Source: Leptospira kanakyensis
Lineage (GTDB): Bacteria > Spirochaetota > Leptospiria > Leptospirales > Leptospiraceae
Length of the DNA: 64,000 nt
NCBI RefSeq assembly: GCF_004769235.1
Contig: NZ_RQFG01000019.1
Location: 930,001 to 994,000, forward strand
Direction of reading: 5' to 3'
Below, in pieces: positions 57,004 to 64,000 of the stretch. The notes beneath the pieces are model-generated. The model had not been told where the DNA came from and searched no databases. It saw only the letters and a program-made list of their open reading frames with translations. Each line of letters begins with the position of its first letter. Position 1 is the first letter of the stretch. The position numbers were made by a program, and so were the translations under genes.

Positions 57004-57681
57004 TTATGAATTCGGAACTTGGCTTCTCACTTCGCGTAGGCTGGAAAGTTCTGTTTTCCAAAGTTTTAAATCTTTTTCAGCAGAAAGTTTCACGTCACCT
57101 GACGGGTGTTTGTTTTCAATCCAATACTCAACCATTTGGATTCTCGATTCCAATTCATTAATTTTAAAATCGAAATAAGCTCTTTGTGTTTTTGCAGAAG
57201 GTCTGTCAGTCGCATTCGGTTCTTCAGCAGAAGGTTTGTCTGACCATTTTTCTTTTGCAATCGAAGCAGAAAAACTAGCATCCATCGCCGTAAACGAATC
57301 CAACATTTCTATATGTTGTTTTTCTTCAGCTTCGGTCATACTCGTTTTGATTTCACGTGGAATGTAGAAATTCTTTGGATATTTGGCCGCAAAATCTCTC
57401 CATTCTTCTTTGATCTCTTCTTTACGATTTGGTTTTTTTTCCAATGCAAACGGCCATAGAACCTCAGCTTGTGCCAATTCCAATTCTTCTGGATTGGGAG
57501 CGTCGGCAAACTCTGGATCGTCAAACAACGACTTAGCGTGACTTTCTGAATTTCCGAAATCGGAATCGGTGACATCTACTTGTTGGGTTGTTTTCTGTGC
57601 GGAAAACTTCCAAATCACAAAAGAAAACAAAACAAGTAGAAACCCACAAACCGAAATGATACCTATAAACCGTTTATTCAT
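57004..57681 (-). CDS. Hypothetical membrane-anchored protein, 225 aa
   Basis: One N-terminal transmembrane helix (about residues 7-27) is followed by a charged, mostly helical region with many Glu and Lys; a conserved-looking core reads WRDFAAKYPKNFYIPREI. No family is recognised. It is 11 bases after the SGNH hydrolase gene and precedes a strong terminator, so the two form one unit. By analogy with lipase-specific foldases it could assist the hydrolase, but nothing in the sequence proves that. Confidence 0.66.
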   Translation of the reverse strand: MNKRFIGIISVCGFLLVLFSFVIWKFSAQKTTQQVDVTDSDFGNSESHAKSLFDDPEFADAPNPEELELAQAEVLWPFALEKKPNRKEEIKEEWRDFAAKYPKNFYIPREIKTSMTEAEEKQHIEMLDSFTAMDASFSASIAKEKWSDKPSAEEPNATDRPSAKTQRAYFDFKINELESRIQMVEYWIENKHPSGDVKLSAEKDLKLWKTELSSLREVRSQVPNS

Positions 57682-57692
57682 TGTTTAACCTC

Positions 57693-58958
57693 TTAAGTAA
57701 AGATAGAAACTACCCAAGAAATTGCCTGACCAAAGATATTCTCTGTTAGGAATTTTTTTAAGTCTACTGGGTTTCTATTGAGGGAATCGTAATACCAAGC
57801 AGTGTATTCACTCACTTGTGGGATTGAATATCCATAACGAGTGTTAATAGCTTTGATTAACTCATTTGCAAATAATGAGTGACCATACATATTCGGGTGA
57901 ACACCATCTAATCCAAACACACCAGGTTGGTTAGGAAGTGGCCAATTAGCACGAGCATTCCCTGGCGACCAACCATCAGCACTACGAATCGGTCTTCCAT
58001 TCTCTTTTAAATCGTCAAAAATCACACGTAAATCAGCAACGGCAAATCGCAAAGTAGCTGCTTGTGCTTTGATTTCGTTGTTTAACATATTTAGGAAAGT
58101 GGAAATGGAGGCGATTTCATTTGCATCCAAAACTTGGTTAGGATCTGATACAGAATTTCTAAAGAATGCTTTTAAACCTGTATAGTTTGCACGACCATTT
58201 GGATCTTTGTAATTTTCTAAAAATGCAATTGAAGTTACGTTAGGAACTGTAAAAAGAACTCCACCTTGCAAACTTCCCATAGCAGACATTCTGCGGAAAA
58301 ATTCTCTGATGTCTCTTTTGAATCTGGTTTCATCTAAACAATCAGTGGATGTATGTAATGCAGTACAAAGTACATGGTTTGCACCAGCCGATCCGAAAAG
58401 GAAAGTTGGTTTTACCTTTTCCATCACTTGCGTTTGTGTTCCCGCATCTCTAAGTCCAAAACGGTGGAATTTATCTGGTTCTTGGCAATCTGCAACAGTC
58501 ACCCAACGATAAGTATACCAATACCATTTTGCCCAATACCATTCTTTCTCTTGTTTGGTGGCAGTGATGTCTTCACATTTTCCGGAAGTTTTGAGTAGGC
58601 TAGTGTATTCAGCCCCAGTGATCCCTGCATGGGTTGGTAAGGAAACAGTCGAGGCATTTCCACCGATGATACTTTCTGCAATACAGAAAACCCCGCAGTT
58701 CCATTTCAGCACATCTTCTAAGTTGACGTATGGCCCTTTGAGGACGTTATAAGAAACGGAAGCTCCTGCTTGTTTCGTCACAAGAACAGGGTAAGCCCAA
58801 TCTTGCGTTTTTTTCTCAACAGTCACCCCAAAGAATCCTTGGCTGAGGGAATCACCGACAACCCCTACTCTTTGGAACATCTGGCTTTGGGTTTGTGCAG
58901 AGAGTGATCCTGCGAAAACCAGTGACAATACCAGTCCTTTTGCTATTTTTACGTTCAT
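57693..58958 (-). CDS. Secreted SGNH/GDSL-type hydrolase
   Basis: 421 residues from ATG 58958, with GGGAGG upstream (the frame extends to 58988). A signal peptide ends near SLSAQ (21). Block I is [10 protein letters not shown] with Ser37, block III is GSAGANHVL, and the C-terminal dyad is DGVHPN (Asp351, His354). The protein is longer than typical GDSL enzymes and has many Trp/Tyr and Cys residues in the middle ([13 protein letters not shown]). It is probably an esterase or lipase acting outside the inner membrane; the substrate is unknown. Confidence 0.83.
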   Translation of the reverse strand: MNVKIAKGLVLSLVFAGSLSAQTQSQMFQRVGVVGDSLSQGFFGVTVEKKTQDWAYPVLVTKQAGASVSYNVLKGPYVNLEDVLKWNCGVFCIAESIIGGNASTVSLPTHAGITGAEYTSLLKTSGKCEDITATKQEKEWYWAKWYWYTYRWVTVADCQEPDKFHRFGLRDAGTQTQVMEKVKPTFLFGSAGANHVLCTALHTSTDCLDETRFKRDIREFFRRMSAMGSLQGGVLFTVPNVTSIAFLENYKDPNGRANYTGLKAFFRNSVSDPNQVLDANEIASISTFLNMLNNEIKAQAATLRFAVADLRVIFDDLKENGRPIRSADGWSPGNARANWPLPNQPGVFGLDGVHPNMYGHSLFANELIKAINTRYGYSIPQVSEYTAWYYDSLNRNPVDLKKFLTENIFGQAISWVVSIFT

Positions 58959-59021
58959 ATTTCCTCCCAATCGGAACATTTTTAACATATTTTATACAAT
59001 TGACATAGTTTCATGACTTTT

Positions 59022-59078
59022 TGAACGAGTGTCAAATAATTTATTTCCGAACCGTTGAGATTTTTTGAACGAAGTTCA
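59022..59078. promoter_or_regulatory. Paired TTTTTGAACGA elements before the SGNH hydrolase gene
   Basis: TGAACGAAGTTCA (59066-59078) is a perfect 5-3-5 palindrome; TGAACGAGTGTCA (59022-59034) is a weaker copy 44 bases away. Both follow a T run and share TTTTTGAACGA. They lie upstream of an AT-rich promoter-like stretch (TATAAAAT on the minus strand near 58990) of the SGNH gene. Confidence 0.55.
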
Positions 59079-59164
59079 TAGTTCTCCAAAATTCCCTCCC
59101 TGATAAAAATCAATCAGTTACAAAATAAATCATATTGCCGTCGTAAGGGGCGTTATGAACGTTG

Positions 59165-59203
59165 TTTAATTAATACTGAGAGTAACTCTCAATATTAATT
59201 AAA
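59165..59203. promoter_or_regulatory. Fur-type palindrome before the imelysin operon
   Basis: TGAGAGTAACTCTCA (59177-59191) is a perfect 7-1-7 palindrome of Fur-box type. It is nested in a larger inverted repeat, TTTAATTAATACTGAGAG (59165-59182) against 59186-59203, with one mismatch. It ends 13 bases before the imelysin ATG, just before the GAGAGG ribosome site. Otherwise 58959-59216 holds the paired TGAAC elements and divergent promoters. Confidence 0.72.
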
Positions 59204-59216
59204 TGAGAGGAATCTT

Positions 59217-60509
59217 ATGAACAGGAAACTGACTCTAATTTTGGTACTTTCACTTGGTCTTGTACTAAATGTCTGTACCCCCGAAACAAAAAACACAGAG
59301 ACAAATATGCTCGCAGCTTTGGCCCTTGCGGCGAATGCACCGAGCCAAGCCGCATTTTTGGAAACCTATTCCCAGATTGCTTTTCAAAATTATAGCGATG
59401 CCTATACGGATGTAGTGGCTCTCAGACAGAAAGTAACTGCTTTTACTGCCAAAGCATCCCCTACGCTTTCGGAACTAAACGAAATCAAAACCTATTGGAG
59501 AAAAGCTCGCCGAAGTTATCTTCAAACAGAAATTTTTCGTTTCAGTCAAGGCCCAATTGATAACCCGGCACTGACTGGTGGTGTGGAAATTGAACCCCTT
59601 GTGAACGCATGGCCTTTGGATGAAGGATACATTGATACAGTTGTCCTCACTGGAACAATCACAAAACAAGGATTAATCGATGCAAATGAAGGTGATTGTG
59701 CCACTGGAACTTGTCCCGATGGAGATTCCGCAAAAAATATTTCTGTAGGTTGGCATGCCATTGAATACCTGTTATGGGGAGCAGATGCACAAAACAACTT
59801 CACTCCAGGGAACACAATTACCCAATCCAATTTTACAACAGCGAACGGATCGGGAAATGCACAAGCCAAACGATCCGCTTATCTTTTGTATTCAACTGAG
59901 ATTTTGGAAAACCACCTGCTTCAATTGAAAAATGCATGGGATCCTTCTCTTTCCACATCTTATGTTTCTAAATTCAAAACCAGTTCCACCTCTTTTGAAA
60001 ATGTATTACGTGGGATTGCAAGATTTTCAGGTGGAGAATGGGGAGGCGAAAGGATGACCGGAGTGTTCGGTGGAGAACAAGAAGAAGAACATTCTTGTTT
60101 TTCAGACAATACAAAGGCTGACTTTTATTATGACGCTAAGGGACTCGATAACCTATTTAACGGAACTTACACAGGTTCTCAAACCATTAATGGTTACGGT
60201 TTGAAAAATCTACTTGGTAATGAATCCAGTTATATTAAGGAAAGAATTGTCACAGCAGAGTTATTTTGTCTAAATGAATTCACTGAAGATGTTTCCTTAA
60301 ACCAAACTTGTAATAGTTCCATTGTTTCCAGTCGATTCGATCGTATGATTGCAACGGTAAATGTTTCTGGTTCCGCAACAGAAAATGCTGATTACAACCT
60401 CTTCCGTTACCAAATCCAACCAGCAGTACAAGAAATTGCAAAAGCACTCCAAAGGTCTGCCGCTAGTTTTGGTGTCTCTATTGGAGACGACGGTTTAGTT
60501 CTCGAATAA
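59217..60509 (+). CDS. Imelysin (M75-type) exported protein, LruB-like
   Basis: A 430-residue protein with an N-terminal signal sequence (about 1-20; Cys20 may be lipidated, but Val at -1 is unusual). The imelysin signature GWHAIEYLLWG holds His180 and Glu183 of the GxHxxE motif. Two helical bundles form the fold of insulin-cleaving-membrane-protease-like and EfeO-type iron-associated proteins; most members show no protease activity and are thought to bind metal or haem. Leptospiral LruB belongs to this family. It is first behind the Fur-type site. Confidence 0.86.
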   Translation: MNRKLTLILVLSLGLVLNVCTPETKNTETNMLAALALAANAPSQAAFLETYSQIAFQNYSDAYTDVVALRQKVTAFTAKASPTLSELNEIKTYWRKARRSYLQTEIFRFSQGPIDNPALTGGVEIEPLVNAWPLDEGYIDTVVLTGTITKQGLIDANEGDCATGTCPDGDSAKNISVGWHAIEYLLWGADAQNNFTPGNTITQSNFTTANGSGNAQAKRSAYLLYSTEILENHLLQLKNAWDPSLSTSYVSKFKTSSTSFENVLRGIARFSGGEWGGERMTGVFGGEQEEEHSCFSDNTKADFYYDAKGLDNLFNGTYTGSQTINGYGLKNLLGNESSYIKERIVTAELFCLNEFTEDVSLNQTCNSSIVSSRFDRMIATVNVSGSATENADYNLFRYQIQPAVQEIAKALQRSAASFGVSIGDDGLVLE

Positions 60510-60524
60510 TTGAAAATATAAAAA

Positions 60525-62054
60525 ATGAAATTAAAACACCTTATCCTAATCATAATTCTCGGATTCCTTCTCCAATGCAAAAAAAATGAAGATGAAAAAA
60601 ACTTAAACACCGCCATCATTTTATCTGCCCTTCTTTCTACTCCCTCTTGTTCTACAGGAGATTTTTTAAATGATCCATGTGAACAATATAGTGGTGGTGA
60701 TACGACCACCTTTGATTCTACAGAATCTGCATTTGATTTAGAAGCTGCTAATGTTGTGGATCCAAGACGTTCTATCGATTTCCAAGATGGAAACGCAAAC
60801 TTCAATCGCACCTGGCTTCCTACAGGAAATTCGTCTGTGGCAGGCCTTGGACCAGTTTTTAACAACCGTTCGTGCCAAGGTTGCCATGTCAAAGATGGAC
60901 GAGGTCGACCTCCCGCGGATGGAACTAGTTTTTCATCCATGCTCATTCGTTTGAGTATTTCTGGATCCAATCCAACCACTGGTGGGCCACTTCCGATGAC
61001 AAACTTTGGGACCCAATTGAATACCGAAGGAATTTTAGAATTTGGAACAGGAACCCAAATTCCCAAAGAAGGAACGGCTAACATCACTTACACAGAAGAA
61101 CCTGGAAATTTTCCTGATGGAGAGTCTTATTCGCTACGTAAACCAAGTTATACGATCACTTGGAATGTGGGAGGTGGTGCGACACAAATCAATGTGTCAA
61201 ATCCTGGCCAAGCCTATCACCCAACAAACAATCCATCCGGAACTTATTTCATTTCACCAAGAACTGCACCTATGCTCCCAGGGCTTGGACTTTTGGAAGC
61301 CATTCCTGAATCCACCATTCGTTCTTTTGTCGATGCCAGTGATTCAAATGGAGACGGAATTTCAGGAAGGGCAAACTTGGTTTGGGACACAACACAAGCC
61401 AAATCATTTCTCGGACGATTTGGATGGAAAGCAAACCAACCCAACCTAACACATCAAAATGCGAGTGCTTTTCTTGGCGATATTGGACTTACAACTCCCA
61501 TCTTTCCCAGTGAAAATTGTGCTACCGGACAAACCGTTTGTGCAACAAGCCCATCCGGAAATGGATCTAGCCCCGAAATCTCTAACGAACGTTTGGCCCG
61601 AGTTACATTTTATACAAGTCTTGTCAGTGTTCCAGGTAGACGCGGTTGGAAATCAGAGGATGTGAAAAAAGGAAAGGAACTTTTCATCCAAATTGGATGT
61701 TCATCTTGCCATATCCCTAGATTAAAAACGGGAGATCATTCCATTGCCGAAATTGCCAACCAAGAAATACGGCCTTATACAGATCTACTTCTACACGATA
61801 TGGGAGATGCTTTAAGTGATCACCGCTCTGATTTTTTAGCATCAGGGAATGAATGGAGAACCACACCACTTTGGGGGCTTGGGCTCATTGAACGAGTGAA
61901 TGGCCATGAACTTTTGATGCATGACGGCAGGGCTCGGGGAATTCAAGAAGCAATCCTATGGCACGGTGGAGAGGGAGAACAAAGTAAAAACAATTATAAA
62001 CTTTTACCAAAAGAATCTAGAACGAAAGTGCTCAGTTTTTTAAAATCCCTATGA
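60525..62054 (+). CDS. DUF1111 di-haem protein (thiol oxidoreductase-like), second copy
   Basis: A 509-residue exported protein with a hydrophobic leader ending LLQC (Cys18, possible lipoprotein). Two haem-attachment motifs, CQGCH (117-121) and CSSCH (392-396), and the family C-terminal block YTDLLLHDMGDALSDH, TPLWGLGLIERVNGHELLMHDGRA and ILWHGGEGEQSK are present. It is the same architecture as the protein at 53434. It sits between two imelysins, 15 bases after the first and overlapping the second by four, so all are co-expressed. A role in electron transfer or covalent modification of a partner is inference. Confidence 0.86.
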   Translation: MKLKHLILIIILGFLLQCKKNEDEKNLNTAIILSALLSTPSCSTGDFLNDPCEQYSGGDTTTFDSTESAFDLEAANVVDPRRSIDFQDGNANFNRTWLPTGNSSVAGLGPVFNNRSCQGCHVKDGRGRPPADGTSFSSMLIRLSISGSNPTTGGPLPMTNFGTQLNTEGILEFGTGTQIPKEGTANITYTEEPGNFPDGESYSLRKPSYTITWNVGGGATQINVSNPGQAYHPTNNPSGTYFISPRTAPMLPGLGLLEAIPESTIRSFVDASDSNGDGISGRANLVWDTTQAKSFLGRFGWKANQPNLTHQNASAFLGDIGLTTPIFPSENCATGQTVCATSPSGNGSSPEISNERLARVTFYTSLVSVPGRRGWKSEDVKKGKELFIQIGCSSCHIPRLKTGDHSIAEIANQEIRPYTDLLLHDMGDALSDHRSDFLASGNEWRTTPLWGLGLIERVNGHELLMHDGRARGIQEAILWHGGEGEQSKNNYKLLPKESRTKVLSFLKSL

Positions 62055-63187
62055 AACCATTCAATCTTTTATTAAAAATTTTAACCTTTGGATTCTACAT
62101 TTTGTTATACAACTGTGGAGTGAATTCAGACAAAACTTCGGAAAGAGCGCAAATTCTCGGTTTGGTGGATACTTATTTAAGAACCTATAGCACTTCCAGT
62201 TTACTCAGTGACGTCACGAACAAACTCATCATTCCTAAATATACAAATTTAGATTCAAAAGTGTCTGCCTTACAAACAGCCGCTACGACCTATACGACAA
62301 ACCCTGATGTTACCAATTTAAACTTGGTTAGGAATGCTTGGATTGAAACCGATTTGGCTTATAGAGAAATTGAATGGGCTTATTTTGGGCCGGCTTATAT
62401 TCCTTACAATGTTTATCTTTTTCTAGATAGTTTTTCTAAGTCATTTCCCATTGATCCAACAGCTATCGAATCCAAAATCACTTCCAATTTAGCTCCAAAT
62501 GGTTTACGAGTGGATGGCCTGGATACCGCAGAGTATTTGCTTTTTAAAGATAACATAACAACAACCAACACCGCATTTGCTGATACCAATCGAAAAACCT
62601 ATCTCAATAAACTCATCCAAGATATCAAAACCCAAACAGGTTTACTCCTTTTCCATTGGGACAAATCTAGGTCGTCTTCTTTTTATTATTCTTTTACCAA
62701 TGCAGGCAAAGGAAGTCGTGATTATCCCAACACAAAAGATGGACTCACCGAGTTAACCAACCAAATGGTGTTTTTTTGTAATACCATTGTGGATATTAAA
62801 ATTGCAGAACCATCAGGACTCCGAGCCACTAATTTAGGTGTGAAAGATATCACAAAGGTAGAAACACCGTATGCAAATTTATCCCTTGATTCTTTATTAC
62901 GAAACTTGCAGGGATTTTCTGATTTAGGGGATGTTGGGTTCTATAAATTCCTTTCACTCCGAAGTGAAACAGTGACCCCAAGACTGCAGAGCCAAATCAA
63001 AACCACAACAACTGCTGTAAACTTAGTAAAAACGAAATACGGAACCTTTCAAAATGCAATTTTAACGGGTGGAAGTGACGTAGAACTAATGTTAAATGAA
63101 TTTAAAAAACTAAGAGTGCTCATCTCCACAGAAGTGATCAGTGCCCTTGGGGGAACCATCGGAGTGAGTTCAAATGATGGCGATTAA
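62051..63187 (+). CDS. Second imelysin-family lipoprotein
   Basis: A 378-residue protein with a lipoprotein-like leader ending LLYNC (Cys22). The imelysin-like fold is supported by WIETDLAYREIEWAYFGPAY, GLRVDGLDTAEYLLF and the C-terminal helices. In the signature the His of GxHxxE is replaced: GLDTAEYLLF has Asp in its place while Glu stays, so metal binding may differ from the first imelysin. It overlaps the DUF1111 stop (ATGA) and is overlapped by the HTTM gene. Confidence 0.8.
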   Translation: MKPFNLLLKILTFGFYILLYNCGVNSDKTSERAQILGLVDTYLRTYSTSSLLSDVTNKLIIPKYTNLDSKVSALQTAATTYTTNPDVTNLNLVRNAWIETDLAYREIEWAYFGPAYIPYNVYLFLDSFSKSFPIDPTAIESKITSNLAPNGLRVDGLDTAEYLLFKDNITTTNTAFADTNRKTYLNKLIQDIKTQTGLLLFHWDKSRSSSFYYSFTNAGKGSRDYPNTKDGLTELTNQMVFFCNTIVDIKIAEPSGLRATNLGVKDITKVETPYANLSLDSLLRNLQGFSDLGDVGFYKFLSLRSETVTPRLQSQIKTTTTAVNLVKTKYGTFQNAILTGGSDVELMLNEFKKLRVLISTEVISALGGTIGVSSNDGD

Positions 63188-64000
63188 AAAAATACACAAT
63201 GCCGTTCCTTCTTATTCCTTACATTTTTTCCGAATTGCTTACGGGTTTGCAACTTCCCTTCTCATTTTCAGATATTTTTATTACGGATGGATTCATTCTT
63301 ACTTTATCAAACCAACTTTTTTCTTCAAACATTTTGGCTTCGAATGGATTCATCCCCTTCCTCCGACTTTCACCTATCTTTTGTTTGGGATTCTTCTCAT
63401 CACAGCGCTTGGGATTTTTTTAGGATACTTTCTTAGATTCAATCTCTTTGTATTTACCATTGGATTTACATGGTTTCATTTTTCTGATGCGACCATTTAT
63501 TTGAATCATTATTATTTAATTTCGTTACTTGGTTTTTTATTATGGTTATCTCCGGTAAGTAAACGAAATCTCCCTTTATGGAAATGGAAGGATTGGATCC
63601 AAACACTAGAACCCATTTCAAAACTTTGGCTTTATTCCTTTCGATTACAGATGGGACTCATTTATTTTTTTGGAGGAGTTGCCAAACTCCAACCTGATTG
63701 GCTACTCGAAGCTCTTCCTCTAAAACTCTGGTTATACCAATCAGAAGGAAAACTTCCTTTCCTTGACCCCATTCTCGGCCTTCCCTTAACAGCTTATGTT
63801 TTTTCTTGGATCGGTGTGGTCTTTGATTTGAGTATTCCATTTTTACTTTGTACAAAAAGGTTTCGATTCCCGGCTTGGTTTGTTGTTTTATTCTTTCATA
63901 CCTTTACTTCCTTTTTATTCCCCATTGGTGTATTTCCGATCGTTATGAGTTTGTCTTCTCTGATATTTTTTGATCCCCAGTGGCCCATTGTTTTGATAAA
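63174..64000 (+). CDS. HTTM-domain protein (vitamin-K-dependent carboxylase-like), C-terminus outside window
   Basis: About 275 codons are visible and the frame runs off the right edge. Starting at ATG 63174 or 63177, inside the end of the imelysin gene with GGAG ten bases upstream, it encodes a polytopic membrane protein: SYSLHFFRIAYGFATSLL, then YLNHYYLISLL (Asn111-His112) and YFFGGVAKLQPDWL (Lys171). By alignment by eye, His112 and Lys171 match the catalytic His160 and Lys218 of human gamma-glutamyl carboxylase. Family knowledge: HTTM proteins share the carboxylase fold, and Leptospira has a known carboxylase homologue. Substrate unknown. Confidence 0.82.
   Translation, partial: MMAIKKIHNAVPSYSLHFFRIAYGFATSLLIFRYFYYGWIHSYFIKPTFFFKHFGFEWIHPLPPTFTYLLFGILLITALGIFLGYFLRFNLFVFTIGFTWFHFSDATIYLNHYYLISLLGFLLWLSPVSKRNLPLWKWKDWIQTLEPISKLWLYSFRLQMGLIYFFGGVAKLQPDWLLEALPLKLWLYQSEGKLPFLDPILGLPLTAYVFSWIGVVFDLSIPFLLCTKRFRFPAWFVVLFFHTFTSFLFPIGVFPIVMSLSSLIFFDPQWPIVLI

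Noticed and set aside
57004..58958. Lipase and lipase-specific foldase pair
   Set aside because: The arrangement fits, but the 225-residue protein lacks any foldase motif I can recognise, so it is left as hypothetical.
1..64000. tRNA, rRNA, insertion sequences, prophage
   Set aside because: No cloverleaf-like sequence, transposase motif, terminal inverted repeat pair or phage structural gene was seen in either strand.

Overview
The window reads as chromosomal DNA from a spirochaete of the genus Leptospira, most likely a free-living (saprophytic) member. This is inferred from low-to-moderate GC content, a citramalate synthase (CimA) of leptospiral type, the three-domain IspG, a DUF1577 protein, many small spirochaetal lipoproteins, and a relaxed use of TTG/GTG starts. 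No database search was possible. No rRNA, tRNA, insertion sequence, prophage or CRISPR array was seen. Gene density is very high; the only gene-free stretch over 300 bases is 15.4-16.07 kb, and it holds a degenerate tandem repeat.

Layout. 1-8.5 kb is one minus-strand block of about ten tightly packed genes: a small unknown gene, mutY, a histidine kinase and its response regulator, an Smr protein, cimA, pth, a VTT/DedA membrane protein, an Oxidored-like mini-protein and rarA (cut by the window edge). 8.6-13.6 kb is plus-strand: ispG and a DUF2339/DUF3999-like membrane pair. 13.7-15.4 kb is a tetR-alkB operon with a perfect palindromic operator. 15.6-16.05 kb is the 17-bp array, followed by a DUF1499 lipoprotein gene. 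16.6-31.4 kb is minus-strand: carB, a membrane sulfatase-fold protein, a 1866-residue alpha-2-macroglobulin and three poorly known proteins. 31.4-40.3 kb holds a small Cys-rich lipoprotein, a guaB/LolA-like/rsmE operon, a DUF1577 gene, a B12-type radical SAM gene, an EAL protein, a 54-residue lipoprotein and tmk.

40.3-51.7 kb contains what looks like a zinc regulon: a lipoprotein, an outer-membrane barrel and ZnuA-ZnuC-ZnuB in one operon, plus a CobW/ZNG1-type GTPase. Both units are preceded by matching TGCAA-N5-TTGCA palindromes of Zur-box type. Between them lie an acyl-CoA dehydrogenase, an amidohydrolase and a chemoreceptor.

51.8-64 kb contains a HEAT-repeat lipoprotein, a DUF1111 di-haem protein with an RCC1-propeller lipoprotein, an SGNH hydrolase pair, and then a plus-strand operon of imelysin, DUF1111, a second imelysin and an HTTM (vitamin-K-carboxylase-like) protein. 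That operon follows a perfect 7-1-7 Fur-type palindrome, so it is probably iron-controlled.

The most unusual objects are the 17-bp palindrome array at 15,636-16,045, the Fur-box imelysin/DUF1111/HTTM operon, and the Zur-box operon that includes unnamed surface proteins.
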